The notes beneath the pieces are model-generated. The model was not told the origin of the DNA. It saw only the letters and a list, made by a program, of their open reading frames with translations, and did not search any database. DNA of 64,000 nt from assembly GCA_036365515.1 (NCBI GenBank), contig CM070876.1, positions 35,347,195-35,411,194 of the forward strand. Direction: 5' to 3'. This stretch comes from Torymus aiolomorphi (Eukaryota > Arthropoda > Insecta > Hymenoptera > Torymidae). Of the stretch, positions 12,650 through 25,351 are shown piece by piece. How positions within the stretch are numbered: position 1 is the first letter of the stretch; each line of letters begins with the position of its first letter. The position numbers and the translations under genes are program-made.

Positions 12650-13853
12650 AGTGAGACTTAACCGGTACATTAAGTCAAATCGCGATACTCAACCGAGTCG
12701 TATCAGCCAGTTGAAATCTCACGATTAACACCCGAAAATTTTCAAAAGACGCGCGTGCGCACGTACTAATTTCGTAAGAATGCTTTAAAAAGTAGTTCCC
12801 CCTACAATACTGCGTGCAACCTTAAGTACAACGACGATTAAAACGCGCGGCGTGATTGCATATCCTACTTGCGCGCACGAGTATCGAGATAACAACTTGA
12901 TTTCGGAAACACTGCGCGCGCGCGCGCGCAACGACGTCTCGGAACCGCTTAGCGTACGCGGCGCACGCAAGGCCCATTAAGCTCGCTCGGAGCGCGGAAG
13001 CGGCTGGGAAGAACGCCCCGTAAATTGAAGGGCGCGTTACTCTTCACTTCTTTACGCGCTAAACACCTGCGCTGCCACTGGTCCGGTTCTCGTTCGTCTC
13101 TGTATGATTTTTACGAAATTTTCGTCGCAAGAGAACGGGAGAAAAAACGGTCGAGAGACAGAGTATACGCTAACCGCATATCGTCACGTTCGTATATATA
13201 TATGCGCCTCTCGTTTTAACCGTTGCTCGAGCGAGGCAAGAAAGGGAGCTTTCGTTACACATGTCGCACGACGCCCTGTGGGGTCGTCTAGTTCTTCTGC
13301 CTTTTGTTATTGCGGGCTTTATACTTACTCGTGCTCGCGTACGCAAGGGTCAAAGTACGCGTTAATCTTGGCCGGCGAGCCGCTACCGTCACGTACTTCG
13401 TGCATAATTGACGTGTTTTCGGTAAAAATGCAGTTGCTTTATAAACGAGTTATATACGCCAAGGCAGCAGATGCGGGCTACGCGCGCGAGCTTCCAGCAT
13501 GACTTTTAGGGCTATTCTTGGGTTACGTAAGGCTTTTTTGGGTGAAGGGGCAAAGTCGCAAATTTCGTATGGTTTCCTGCTGACAAGAAAGGGAGGAAGT
13601 CAGCTGCCGGTTTACGTAACGCTTTTTGCGCAATTTTGAATAAGTCGTAGTCAGTTGAGAGATAAGTCGATATATATTTAATCAATTATTTAATAATCTA
13701 TAATAATGTTTTTATTAGTGATAAAACATTAAGAAGAATTATTAAAAATCTATAAGTATAGAAAGATGTAAATAAGTTTATTTTTTGCTTCTAAAAATGT
13801 ACTTAAACGTCATAAACTTTATAAACAATGTTGTTAATGCTAAAATACTATAG

Positions 13854-13879
13854 AGAGTTGTGTATATATACACAACTCT
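13854..13879. repeat. 26-base perfect palindrome
   Basis: AGAGTTGTGTATA is followed immediately by its exact reverse complement. Confidence 0.8.
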
Positions 13880-14603
13880 TATATAAGAAGTATAAGATAT
13901 TATTTTTATGTTTTATAGCATACTATTTTATATAATGATAATTCCTCGAAAATCATTTTCTTTTTACAAAAGTAATGACGGATGTCCATATCTGTCTACT
14001 ATAATCATCACCTCTATCTAGTTGTAGAAAAGAGCAGGTCAAATAAGGCGCGTTAAAGCAGTGCAATCTAATTTTTTTTCTGAAACTAAAGTAGCTGTGA
14101 AAAGTCTATAATATAAAAACACTTTACTCGAAGGTTACCAGGCTTGGCCACTAATAAACTTGACCGATGTTTCTCGAACGTGTTTGTATTCAAACCAAGG
14201 ATGAAAAATTTTCCAGTGGGAGCATTAATGCACCCACTGTCAGGGGGCAATATTCTACCTGGATATAGAATGCCGAAAGACAAAGCACCTGTCAAGTTGC
14301 CGTCACTGTCCCTCTCTTCTCCAGACAATAAAGTAGAGCTCGTCCGCGCGGAAACTGCCTGAATGGAAGAGCGCAAATCTACTTTCGTACGGAAAGGTGT
14401 GCAGCTAGGGTATCGTTCGGAAGGTCCATTTCTAAACTGTGAGTAAGCCCTGCAGCAGCTCGTTTCGCGGAATAACAGAAGAAAATAATGTTCCTTGTAG
14501 GTGGCCACTTGAAAATCTCTTCAATGCATATCATATCTGTGTTTCGTATTGTAATAACAAAAGGAAATTTTCGGAACAATGAATTGTGAACTTTGCTATT
14601 CAT

Positions 14604-17047
14604 TTGCTGGTAGCTATACTTTTTTCACAATATTATTCGTTTTACGTTAATTCCATTATTTTAAGGTACGTTTTATTATTATACCTTGAAATGTCTTAAT
14701 GTTGAACGTTATTATGCCAAAATGCGCACAGGAGTATCGTGCACACAATACTTAGAATATGTTAATACTATGACGGAAATTATGTGAGCATTTCAATACG
14801 TTGTGTTCTGTAACAAGTTGAATTATGATTGATCATAACGACATTTTCGATTGTACTTCGAGTCTATTGATTGATGAAAAGATTAGGTAATAAGTATTGC
14901 GGCACGTTTTAACTTTTAAATTTACTGTGAATATGTGCTCACTCCATGTTTTTAGTTAACGAATAAATAACTTCAATATTAAAAAATGTATATTCATAAA
15001 GAAAATAATGTATAACATCATGAATAAATAATTGCTGTTCAATACAACTGTCAGTCAAATTTCACTTCTACAAAACCATTGGAAGGTTAAAGACAAATCG
15101 ATGAATTACACTTACAAAAAGTGAAAGTTTTTTCGAACCAAACGTCGAAGCTCCTTTCTTCTGATCTATTAAAATTAATTACACTTCCTTTGCTGCAAAC
15201 TACAGAAATGCCACTATCATGTATACGTAAATGCGACCGAAGGCAAAATGAAATAAGTAGAAAAAGCTTTTACAAAAACAAAAAAGAAAAATAACAAGCC
15301 CACCGATGTATTTTATTGCTTCACATAGTAAAAGTATAGTTAAAAACAAATAACGTGTAGTTATATCGTAAATTCACGATAGATACCGTCCTCAATCAGC
15401 TATATTTATTGCGACCAAGTACAAGAAAGTTTTAGGCGCACGTCATTACCTTCACAACTAGATTTATCCGGTGCCTCCTGCGCGACAAGGCACTCTCTCG
15501 CTGTCAGCACACAGTGCCGCCCTTAAGCGTCGCTCTAAAGAAGTAAATAAAAATCCCTCTTTAAATGCTTTCTCGCTGCCACCCTCGCACTAGCCAACTC
15601 TCCTTCTGCCTCCGATGTATTTGCCGATGCAGCATCGGCTCGATAATTGCGCGCTCGCCCACGGCCCGATGAATATTTACCTGTCGCTCTCTCCCTTCCC
15701 CTTTCTCCTCGCTCTCCGTTCGTCGTTTCCTACACACACCGTTAGAAGACAATGGCTCTCTCTCTCTCTCTCTCATTCAATCGCGGAACAATAAGTCTCG
15801 CATCGTCGCAGCATTAACGACTCCGTGTAGCTCTACGCGCGCGATAAAATTACCCCTCGTAATTTCCAATCTCGCCTCGCATGGAGAATCAACTCGTTTC
15901 CGTCGTTTTTTTACTTTAGCGAAGTGCGCGCTCGAGGAGAGTCGAGATAGCAGTGTTTGCAAATCAAGGACAGAGTCATTGTGGGCCATTTGGATTTTTA
16001 ATGAGGCGTGGGGTGCGCTGTCTTCGTTTTTCCGAAAGTGGAGAAAGCTGCGTTTTAGGTTTGAGCAGAATTTGAATTTGTAAACGGTGAAGGTGTTTTT
16101 GTAGTTTACGTGAAAGAGGCGTTTTATTAATAATTCATTTTCTAAGAAGGGAAAGAAGTTATTAACATATCGGGGTTTGTTTGCATTGTACAAGTATTAA
16201 TGATTTTCTTTCAAGGCGCGTGCGTGCCTCGAATTAGCATTTTACAGTTCGTAAGGACAAAAAATGGTTGAGATAACCTTTAATACGTTGCCTTTCTGAA
16301 AGTAAACTTTTAAATATTCAAGTACGTACAACATGATTAATATACATTTTATTATTAATTAATCATTTAAAAAGCGAATAAGATATCGTCGTAACAATTT
16401 TTAAACGTATATAATCTTGAAGATCTAATCCAACGACTATAAGAATTTAAAAGTAAATTTTATTTTATAATACATTCGCGGCCAATAAAAGTCAATAAAG
16501 TACAAAAACGGACAACTTAATTTGCATCCCAAATAACAATCATACAAAGAAATCTTTCTGCAATACCCACTTCACTTACAGACAGTTTCCAAGAAAATTG
16601 TCTAAACAGGCGCGACCCTAAAAAAAAGTAAAATACGTCGCAGCAGCGGGACGCCTGTGCCCCTCCATCAGCCACACTGCACGCAAACGCTACACTCTCC
16701 AACGCATGTCCCGCGTGGGAGCACGAGACGCTATCTCCCTGAAAACTTAAGTGCCGAGGCGTCGGCTTTGCCGCACGCACTTTCTTCCATCCCCCGCGTT
16801 ATACTCGACGCCGTAGGCGTCCGCGCAGGTATATAGCCGGCAAAGCCGCTCGAGCCTCCTCAAGCCTCTAGTTTATATGCGTAATTGAGCGAGACAATAA
16901 AATTAGCCGGATTTCGAGGGCTACTCCTGCCTGCCGACGGACGGCGGGATTAGTTTTTGAAAGCCGCGCATATGCCCATCGCTTCTTAGAGGCGCGCTTG
17001 TTCGTTCGTAAAAGTGAAATTTGCGGCTCTCGAGAGTAAAAGAGGGT

Positions 17048-17088
<41 letters not shown>

Positions 17089-19526
17089 GGGGCGGGGGAG
17101 AGTTGCAGGGGGATCGCGAAGTTTTGCAAGTGCGCTTGGAGAGCTGAGATTGTATCGGTGAGAGAGAGAGAGGAAGTAAGGAAGTTCTAAGGAAAAGGGG
17201 TGCACCGCATGCACGCTCGGTTTTTCCACGGATGGATTATAACCGGGACGTTGATGCTAATGGAGTGCAAATAAGTTTGAGACCGTTTCCAACTCATTGT
17301 TGGTGTTTTTCTTTCTCTTATATTGATATAAACAATATTTTTCTCTGTATTGTTTTTCTTTTTAATATATTTATCTGCGTATATATGTTGATTAAATTTT
17401 GAATTATCAAGTATACATGACATTATATATCAATAATACGTGGATCGTCATTTACTTTCAATCGCTGTTTATATTTTAAAACTATATACATATACGTGTG
17501 GTTTATTATTTTGAATTACGAAGTCCGCGATGACGTATATTCTCCTTATTTTAAAATCGTCGATCAAATGCATAGAAAGCCGCCAAGTAGCTTTTGCTCG
17601 TGGCTTCGTCGAACTACCGCATCTCGCTGACGCGTAGCGCAAAGTACCAACGCGAAATCAGAATTGTTCTATTATATTCCCTTGTACTGCAGAACGCGCA
17701 TCATCTTCTCTCTCTCTCTCTTTCTCTCTCACTTCGCTTCTCGGAATGCCGCCCCGACGACGACGAAGGACAGCTCTCCGTCAGCCCTCCCTCCCTCTTG
17801 AGCGATTAAAATTACAGGAAGGCCTAGCCGCACACCGGGTACTTCAAGAGAGCCCGAACGGTGCTGCAGCTACTCTGAAAGAGAGAGAGAGAGAGAGATA
17901 TCCGGGCTGGCGATCGCCGCCCTGCCGTGCTCACGATTTGAATCCCCCTCTCTCCTTACAGTCAAGCTGCGCACACTCCTTATCTCTCTCTCTCCTCTCG
18001 GTTTCTCTTTTTGTTGCTGCGCAGAGGTTCTGTCTCCTCTCCCGGCGCGGCTTCGTCTTATACGGATGATTATAGATCGGTTTCGTTTGATTGGGAGTTA
18101 ATTTATTGCCGTCGTTGATTGCTAATTAAGGTTTTTACGCCGTTTTGGCTGAGTGACGAGGAGCCGTCACGTGCCGATCTTGAGCACACACGCCGCTAAT
18201 CGTCGTTTTATAGCTATATATAAAAATTCAGTTTTCGCGTGATGTATCCTCGGTTAATTATACGTTAGGCGCTACCTCAGCTGCGAGTGTGCCGATCAAC
18301 TGTATAGTATAACTGTACAGTTAAATCTTTCGGAGGCAAAATCGTACCTGGAAAGTGTATAGGTCACTGCGCAGGTATAATAAAAGGATCATAATTCCTA
18401 TCTGGGCCATGACGCGGGAGGCCACCCGATCACGAGAGTCGAACTATACTTCGTGTCGTTAGCGCGGTCGCACAAAGGAACGTTTGTGATACACCAAGGT
18501 TAGCGCGTGTATAACCCGTCGAAAATTGAGTCCCACTGAAAAACGAGAGCGAAGGGCACGTACCGCGTCGCCCATTAACCGCCAAACGTATAAAACACAA
18601 TGCATGATGTCATACCCCCTCATATACTTATACCCGTACTTTTTCACAGTGGAAATCTCACTCCCCATTTTAATCCCATTCTTCATTGTTGTCTTTTTAT
18701 GATGTCCCGCTGCAATGCGCGCACTGCGCTGCTCACGATTGAAAAGTGAAAAATGGCTTTATGTAACGACGTCGGAGTGGTGCGGTTTTTGATGCTAAGA
18801 GAAAACGACTGGAGGCTGCCGATCGCATCGGCTCGATTACAATGAGGGCATTCATTTGCAATTAGTAGACGCGTGTCCCGTCCAATTCACCAGGCCCGTG
18901 AGCGTGTGGTTTTGTAATGAAAGCCGAAGCGCGCTTAATTACATCTGTCAGGTGAAAGTGAAATTCTACGACTGATAATTATGAGCTGTGAAAAAGTGCC
19001 TTTGCGTTTTGAGTTCATAGAGAAAAAAAAAACAAAAGTGAAAAAGACTTTTCTTATACGCACGATACAGATCTTACAGCCTCTTGCGCGTGTTCATACA
19101 TAATCTTATAAGAGAGTTATGTTTCGAGTTGGTAATTACGATCTTTGTAATTTGTACTTTTACTTTCTATATAATTTTTTTTTATCGTAGAGTAGTTTTA
19201 GATTGAGCTAACGAATTTAAATGGACTGAGAGATGATGTAGCATTGATCAGGATATCATTACAGAAATCAATCATTATCACGGTTATTATTTATTACAGT
19301 ACATTAATTGAGCTTATAAAAGAGGAAGTACTTCAGAAATTATTCTTGTAAAAGATCATTTTCACTGCACTTAAGATATTAATTAAAACCTTATATAACA
19401 TAATATACATACGTAAGACGTCGTGCGTAATTTTCTCGGTTCCTCCAAAATGATTGAAAAAGCTCTAAAATTTAGCAGCTCTTCAACTCCAATGAATAAT
19501 CCGCTTCGCGAAATTACTCAAAAGTA
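14604..19526. other. Non-coding; AT-rich and GC-rich stretches
   Basis: AT-rich to about 15470. GC-rich islands lie at about 15480-16020, 16600-17240 and 17560-18200, with CT/GA tracts at 15756-15774, 17047-17085, 17709-17730 and 17877-17899. No coherent coding frame or RNA gene is seen. Confidence 0.45.
17047..17085. repeat. (GA)n microsatellite
   Basis: A GA tract of about 19 units. Confidence 0.9.
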
Positions 19527-20246
19527 CACGGAGAGAAATTTTAGAGTAAAAATTACCAAGGTGCCTTGGTAGCGCATGGATAGACTGTCAAAAGCCGTGA
19601 TATTCCCAAGTTTCTAATACAATTTATAAGTTTTCCAGGAAAAACTACCATAACCACTTAAAAAAAATACCAAATTATCGGAATAAAAATTACCAGACAC
19701 ACTGGTAAAAATTGAGATCTAGTCATTTTTACAAGGTAACCTAAGAATTTTTACTAAGAAAACTGATAAATTTTACCAAATAACCTGGTATTTGTGTATT
19801 CGCGCATGCGCACTGCGCATTATTGTGTTTCAGAAGATTGATACTAGAGGCGTGCGCGACGTTAAAATGAAAACAATACACATATTTTCAGTAAGTAATA
19901 ACGGCGATTCAAATGACTGTTGGTAACAGCTTCCGTGGCGCAGTCGGTAGAACTTCGGACTCTCAACCCAAAGATCGTCGGATCGAATCCCGCTTCCGTA
20001 AAAATTTTTTTTCAGTTTAATGTTTTTTCATCCTTGTTTCTGTTTCTATTTCTATATTAAAATACTATATATCCATCAATATGGATAAAAAAAGTTAATT
20101 TTTTTAATTTAAATTAACTAAAAAAAAATTTTACCAAGGCACTTTGGTAAAAAGTTTGAAATTGTCAGTCTGTCCATCCATTACCATAGAAACTGGTAAT
20201 TTTGTCTCGAATATTTGTAATTTTCACTACAAAATTTCTCTCCGTG
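19527..20246. mobile_element. CACGGAG-ended MITE-like element with TA flanks
   Basis: The left end reads CACGGAGAGAAATTTTAGAG and the right end is its near complement, so the terminal inverted repeat is about 17 bases. TA lies directly outside both ends, as a TA target duplication would. Subterminal motifs (TTACCA...TGGTAA and GGA(C/T)AGACTG) occur in inverted orientation. The same motifs and termini occur in the element at 1851-2104. No transposase is encoded, and a tRNA-like segment sits in its middle. Confidence 0.75.
19929..20000 (+). other. tRNA-like sequence, probably a pseudo-tRNA
   Basis: The 72 bases resemble a tRNA: a D-arm-like TGGCGCAGTCGGTAGA, a possible anticodon loop CTCTCAA, and a T-loop region GGATCGAATCC. 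The 5' GCTTCCG cannot pair with the 3' TTCCGTA, so there is no acceptor stem, and the anticodon stem has mismatches. The segment is flanked by the direct repeat GCTTCCGT. It is best read as a tRNA-derived piece inside a mobile element and not as a working tRNA. Confidence 0.5.
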
Positions 20247-20248
20247 TA

Positions 20249-23200
20249 TTAGTGCTTACTTCCCCATAATAAAGAAAATGAAAAACCGCAGCGGCAAACG
20301 AGTTTCACAGTGACATACACCTTCCGACCCGCCATAAAGCTCCCTACGCTCGCATCCCGCATGAAAAGCGCATAATGTAAAATCCTCGCGAGTCAAAGTA
20401 CTTACTTTCGCCTCTCTACGTACCCTGCGCGATAAAAAGCGCGTACCCACACACGGCATCGCGATCTATTAACATCCGCGCATTTATTTCCTTCCCCCGC
20501 ATCCAGCCGCTTTTTTTACCCTCCCCGCGCGTGCCTTATCCTCTCCGCTCGTTTGCGAGCGAGAGCGTAACGAAAGGCCCCCGTGCAGAATTTACTCGCC
20601 GCTGCAGCGCGGGCCGAGTACAGTGCGGCGGTATAGGCCGCGCGGAATCGGGCCAGGGATCAAATTAACGATCCTGCGGCTTTTTCGCCCGCGCTCGCGG
20701 AATTTACGGTAAAGAGCGAGGCAGGGCTGATTTAAGGGAAGAGGCGCGACGCGGCGGCAGCTTCTTTCGCGCGCCGGCTAAAAATCCGCTGTGCTTTATT
20801 GTGGCTGATGGACGTGATGCGCGGTGGGAGAGATCCGCGCGCTATATAGCGAGGAGTTAGGCCGATTCGCGTATATAGGGATTATTCGCTCGTGTATACG
20901 ACTCTCTGCGGCTCGGGCGGACTCTAAAGTGATTACGTTGGCGCGCCTTGCGGAACGGTGTGATGTGGCTGCGGGCGTGTGATTTAATTTTTAATTTTTT
21001 ACACTACTTCCTCGGTGCTTTAATCGCGGCTTTTATATACCCGTCGTGCAGGCTCGTTCTAAGTCGTTGTGGTCGGAGTAATTGCAAGCCGCGCAACGTG
21101 TAATAAGATGATTATAAACTGTAAATTTGAATTTGTATATGAAAATGTAAATGTGTAGCAATACAATACTTCGCGCGCACTGTTATATTGTTATTAAGTG
21201 TTTTAACGAGCGATTTTGTGCGATGTTCTTTAGAAAGAGGAATTATAATTTTGAAAATCTCATATACAACAAAGTTCTTTCTCAGAACTCTGCACGCCGA
21301 CAGTTGTGATTCAAGCAAAGTGGGAACGCCAAGAAGAGCCTCTAATCTTCATCAGGCAAAGGACACTTGAAAAAACCTCGTGTCACATACGTCTGATTAC
21401 AAAGTAAAATTAGTACCGTACGATAATTGCACACCACTGGTAATGAAGTGACTAGCTTTCCCGCTACGCCGAACTTATAGCTCATTACAGACCGATCACC
21501 CTTCTCGATGTAAAATCGCGGTTCAAGGCAAAACTCATCCATCCATACGTATCTACTCACACGGCGCACGCGGGTTAGAGTTTATCTTCCTCCAATAAAG
21601 TACGTGCCCAGGTTTGCACCTCAGCCTACAAGCCACGTCTCGCTCTTTTTCTCTCCCGCGCGCGCGCGTCTTACTTACCGCTCCTGCAGCCGGGGAAAGA
21701 CAGGATAGCTCAGGACAGCAGCAACGGCAGCATCAGCTTTATCGCTTTACACGGAAGCGCGACTGATCTTTTTCTCCGAATAGCGCGAGATTAATGTTAC
21801 GGTCACGTAATTCGCCACGAGATCGAGGCGGGGGAAGAAGAAGAAGAAGAACTTTTCATTGTTTTCGAGCGCGGAGCGCGTGGCCGATCGACATAACGGC
21901 GAAAGTAGGTTAGGTTTCGAGCTCGCGTCGATTTTATGTATACTGTTGTGCCGGCCGCGTATATACAAGAAGCTCCTCTCGTGCGACGACGTCTTCTTCT
22001 CTCCCCACGCCTGGATTTTTTTATCTCGTCTTTTTGCACCGACGCGCATCCTCCCAGCCCCTCCTCCTACTTATGGCTCCGTCGTGGGCATCGCCCAGAT
22101 GTGCCGCCGCGCGCCAAGTTTACTGCCGGGGATCGTACGAAAGATCGGCTGATCGAAGAGAGCCAAACGTGTTTCACTCGCTTTATAAGCGCTTGTTGCC
22201 GAGAGGACGAAAATTGTAAATTGTATTAAGTCATAAAGGTATTTCAATCGGACGTGTGCGCGCGTATTGCGAGATACTACCCTGTGTTTTCATCTCGTTT
22301 TATGGATTGAAAAGTGTGTTGTTTCAATGCGCCGCGTATATAAACTTTAATTCCAGTACGTGTTTCGCGATTTTAAAAAGTTGCTCAATTTATCGTCTCG
22401 CTCGAACTTTAACGGTGCACGTGACTGCTGATTATTTTGTTTTCATTGCGCAAGTTCTAGACGATTTCATTCTAGGCGAGATTATTATTTTAGCGATTAC
22501 TGTTAAAAATAAGCTTCGAAATGCTAAAACGAGTTGAGTTCTCTGGACTTTTAGAAAATTTAATACATACAAGCTTCAACCGTGCCCCTTGATAAAGGAG
22601 AAAGTTGTTGCTAAAATGTCAAATTTTAATTAATGTCTTGCAAACTGCTTATTTATTTGATGTTGATATACGTTTTGAGGGCATCTGATATTAAGACCAT
22701 TAAATATTTTAATTGAAAATATGATGTTCTGTATCATGCTGATTATATTAAACATATATAGTTATTAATATTTAAAATATCGAATTAATTGATTGTTAAT
22801 TAAAATAGAATTTGTAACCTTTTATTTGAATTTTTATTTATTAGAAATAGAAATTGGAGCGTAGCTGAATTGAAAAGTTATACAAAGTCATACAAATTTG
22901 TTATATAATTATGTTATTATAAATATTATTTCATATCATTTAAATTCGGCTATTTGAAAAAGTATAAACTATAAGAAAGCTCTACTGATCGAACTATACT
23001 GACGAAATCGAAGCGGCATCGAGCGGTCCGAGCGCCAAAAGCCATTGACAGGTCATCGCACAGCATCCCTCGACCACATAAAGGCAATACTTTTACCCTC
23101 GAAATTCTCTTGCCACCCAAGCGCGTCCCTAAAAAAAATCGCTTCCAGTAAATTTCTCCTGCACTTCCTTACGACTGTCGACACATCCCTCACTTCCTCT

Positions 23201-24940
23201 CTCATATATATTTACACATCTTAATACCTCCCCTCCCGATATGGTTATTGTTATTTTAAAATTCAGCCGTATATATAAATATACGTTTACATACCTGTGG
23301 ACGTGCGCTTCTCGCAGGGGCATGCAGGAAGGAAAATTCTCGAGCGCTCCTGCCGCAGGTTAGTTTGGCACGCTGCCGGCAGGGAGAGAGAGAGAGAAGG
23401 AGAAAGACAGACCGCCTGTCCCCGCGCGTATAGTAGTCCTGCTCTCCGCGCCGCGCACCTGGTCGACCAGTTGTTGTCGGTGCACCGTCGAAGCAACGTG
23501 CGCGCACGTATATACCATACCCACTGCTCTCTTTCTCCTGCACGCGCGCAGTTCGTTCATTCACGTGTCGCGTCGCCGACTCCGAGCGGCATCGCGTGTT
23601 ATGGTCCAAGTGTACTGCACGGATATGTGCCGTGAAATACGAGAATTTCATGTAGTGTGACTCCGAGCTTGTGAATTTTGTGACAGTGTGTACCTGCGTT
23701 TTGAAAAGTTTTTTTCTACAACAGATGACGAAGGATTCGAGGTACATTTTGGTTTTATAAAGTTTTTTTTTTTTAAATGTATGTGGTTTGCGTGTGGGGA
23801 TGAGTATTTTCGTTAGTTTTGTCACAGTGTGATTACGGATTAATAAAATTAATTATTTAGAAAAAGCTTTTAAAAAGTTACGAAATAAATGTTTTTTAAT
23901 TCTTGCAGTAACTTTTTATAATGTGTTAGAAATCTTAGACCAAATAATAATACTTTTTGTTTAGATTAATTTTAAATCCGTTAACATTCTCGTACGGCAT
24001 GAAAAACGATAAGTCCATTTAATGTATTGGAAAGACTTCATAACGTATATTCAGTGTAATTACGATTGTGGGGACTTTTGGTACAGTAAGCTTAATTCAT
24101 TCTCGATTAACGAAACTGTTTTATGCTCGATATAAAACTTTATAATCGTCACTGTTATGGCTAATTACCTCCGTTAGCGCATTGACAAAAAAACTCCAAA
24201 AAAAGATCAAGCTCGGAAAATACGGTATTTATTATCCCAAAATGGTCCCGTTAATAAGTTTCTAGACTTTTTTCAGTTGTTTTTTAATTTACAAAAATTA
24301 TATCTACTCTTTCTATTTAAAAATTTATATGCACTTACTAACACAATGGTAAATGAACACGTATAATACCTGATCAACTGGCACATCTGTTTAAACATTC
24401 AAACAACACCCGATTATAGAAGAGTCACTAGCTATTGCAACTCTAATCTATACTAGCATGTAAATACTTTATAGCAGGTTACATAGGTTAATTTTTTATT
24501 TTCTCAATTTATTTTGATAATTGGCCGAAATAAGAAAGCGCTTTAATGATGGTGAGGTAACGCTCCAAGCTTAAATCGGTGTTATTATGACGTGACAATA
24601 GAACATTATTGTTCAGTAAAACTTGTAGGAAAATGAATGTTGTCGACTAGTCTTAATGCTCCTAAAATAAGACGACAAAAATGAAATTAAGAAACTTCAT
24701 CTTTTCTATTTTATATAATAACCCTGAGAAAAGTGAAAGGAATATAGCGATAACAATTTACAATCCTTCAGGAAGTACGTCAAGTTACTAATTCAATTAT
24801 TCATGTTTCTTCATATCGGAAAATGAGTTTCACGCAAAATGAGTTCCACCATCTGTATGACACCCCATCCAAACAAAAAATAAAAATCTATAGAAAATTC
24901 TTTTATGATTAACTCTCGACCGTTCTGTTGGTACTTGCAG
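20249..24940. other. Non-coding DNA upstream of the first visible klarsicht exon
   Basis: GC-rich islands lie at about 20260-21090, 21560-22480 and 23000-23640, with AT-rich DNA between and after. The island at 23000-23640 is the last before the first visible exon and could hold a promoter or 5' UTR. I found no ATG exon there with a good donor in the phase that the exon at 24941 needs. Confidence 0.4.
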
Positions 24941-25351
24941 TTGGCAGCGAGCCGTTGCAGCAGCGACAGCGACGACGAGGAGCCGGTGAGCAAGCAGCCC
25001 CGACTGAGTCGCCGCGCCTCTGCGAGCCAGTCATCCTCCACCTCCAAGGGCTCTTCGTCGTCCTCATCGTCCTCCTCCCAGGACGAGAGCAGTGGCAGTC
25101 ACAGCTCGCAGCGACGGCGAGCGTCCATCAGAGCCAGACGACAGCTCCGAGCTCGCTGCAATCAGCAGTCGGCAGCCAATCAGTTGTCCACTGGCTGCTG
25201 CGACAGTACCAACAGCAGCATCGCCACCACCTTAAGTGGCCAGGGTACCAGCGAGGCGGGCTGTATCGACTCTTCGTCGAGGTCCGAGCTATCGTCCGAC
25301 AGTGAGGTCTCTTCCGAGAACCGATTCGTCGATGATGGATCCTACTTTGAG
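24941..25351 (+). CDS. klar: klar exon A (first in window)
   Basis: This exon gives residues 1-137 of the joined product, phase 0 at both ends. The acceptor is GGTACTTGCAG and the donor is GTGCGC. It encodes a Ser-rich disordered stretch with acidic (SDSDDEEP) and poly-Ser segments and ends VDDGSYFE, which reads on into DDLDVLCV of the next exon. An in-frame ATG at 24905 could start translation if the acceptor is not used; I prefer splicing. The following intron (25352-26620) is AT-rich with nothing recognised. Confidence 0.8.

Larger units (their letters stand above)
9861..14143. other. Non-coding; several GC-rich islands
   Basis: GC-rich, CGCG-containing islands lie at about 10040-10960, 11500-12120 and 12700-13620, with a CT tract at 10461-10479. 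The sequence between is AT-rich. Open frames in the islands overlap in many frames and show no recognisable protein. I see no gene. Confidence 0.45.

Noticed and set aside
19929..20000. Functional tRNA gene
   Set aside because: No acceptor stem pairing and a mismatched anticodon stem; treated as a tRNA-like insert.
23724..23740. Possible first klar exon starting with an ATG before a GTACAT donor
   Set aside because: The phase (2) does not fit the phase-0 acceptor at 24941.
23256..23825. 189-codon minus frame and overlapping frames near 23.3-23.8 kb
   Set aside because: CG-rich island with CT repeats and no conserved pattern. A plus-strand ATG at about 23601 has no good donor in the needed phase.
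24905..24940. ATG at 24905 as the klar start
   Set aside because: The preceding TACTTGCAG is a good acceptor and the added residues look intronic. Not excluded, only less likely.
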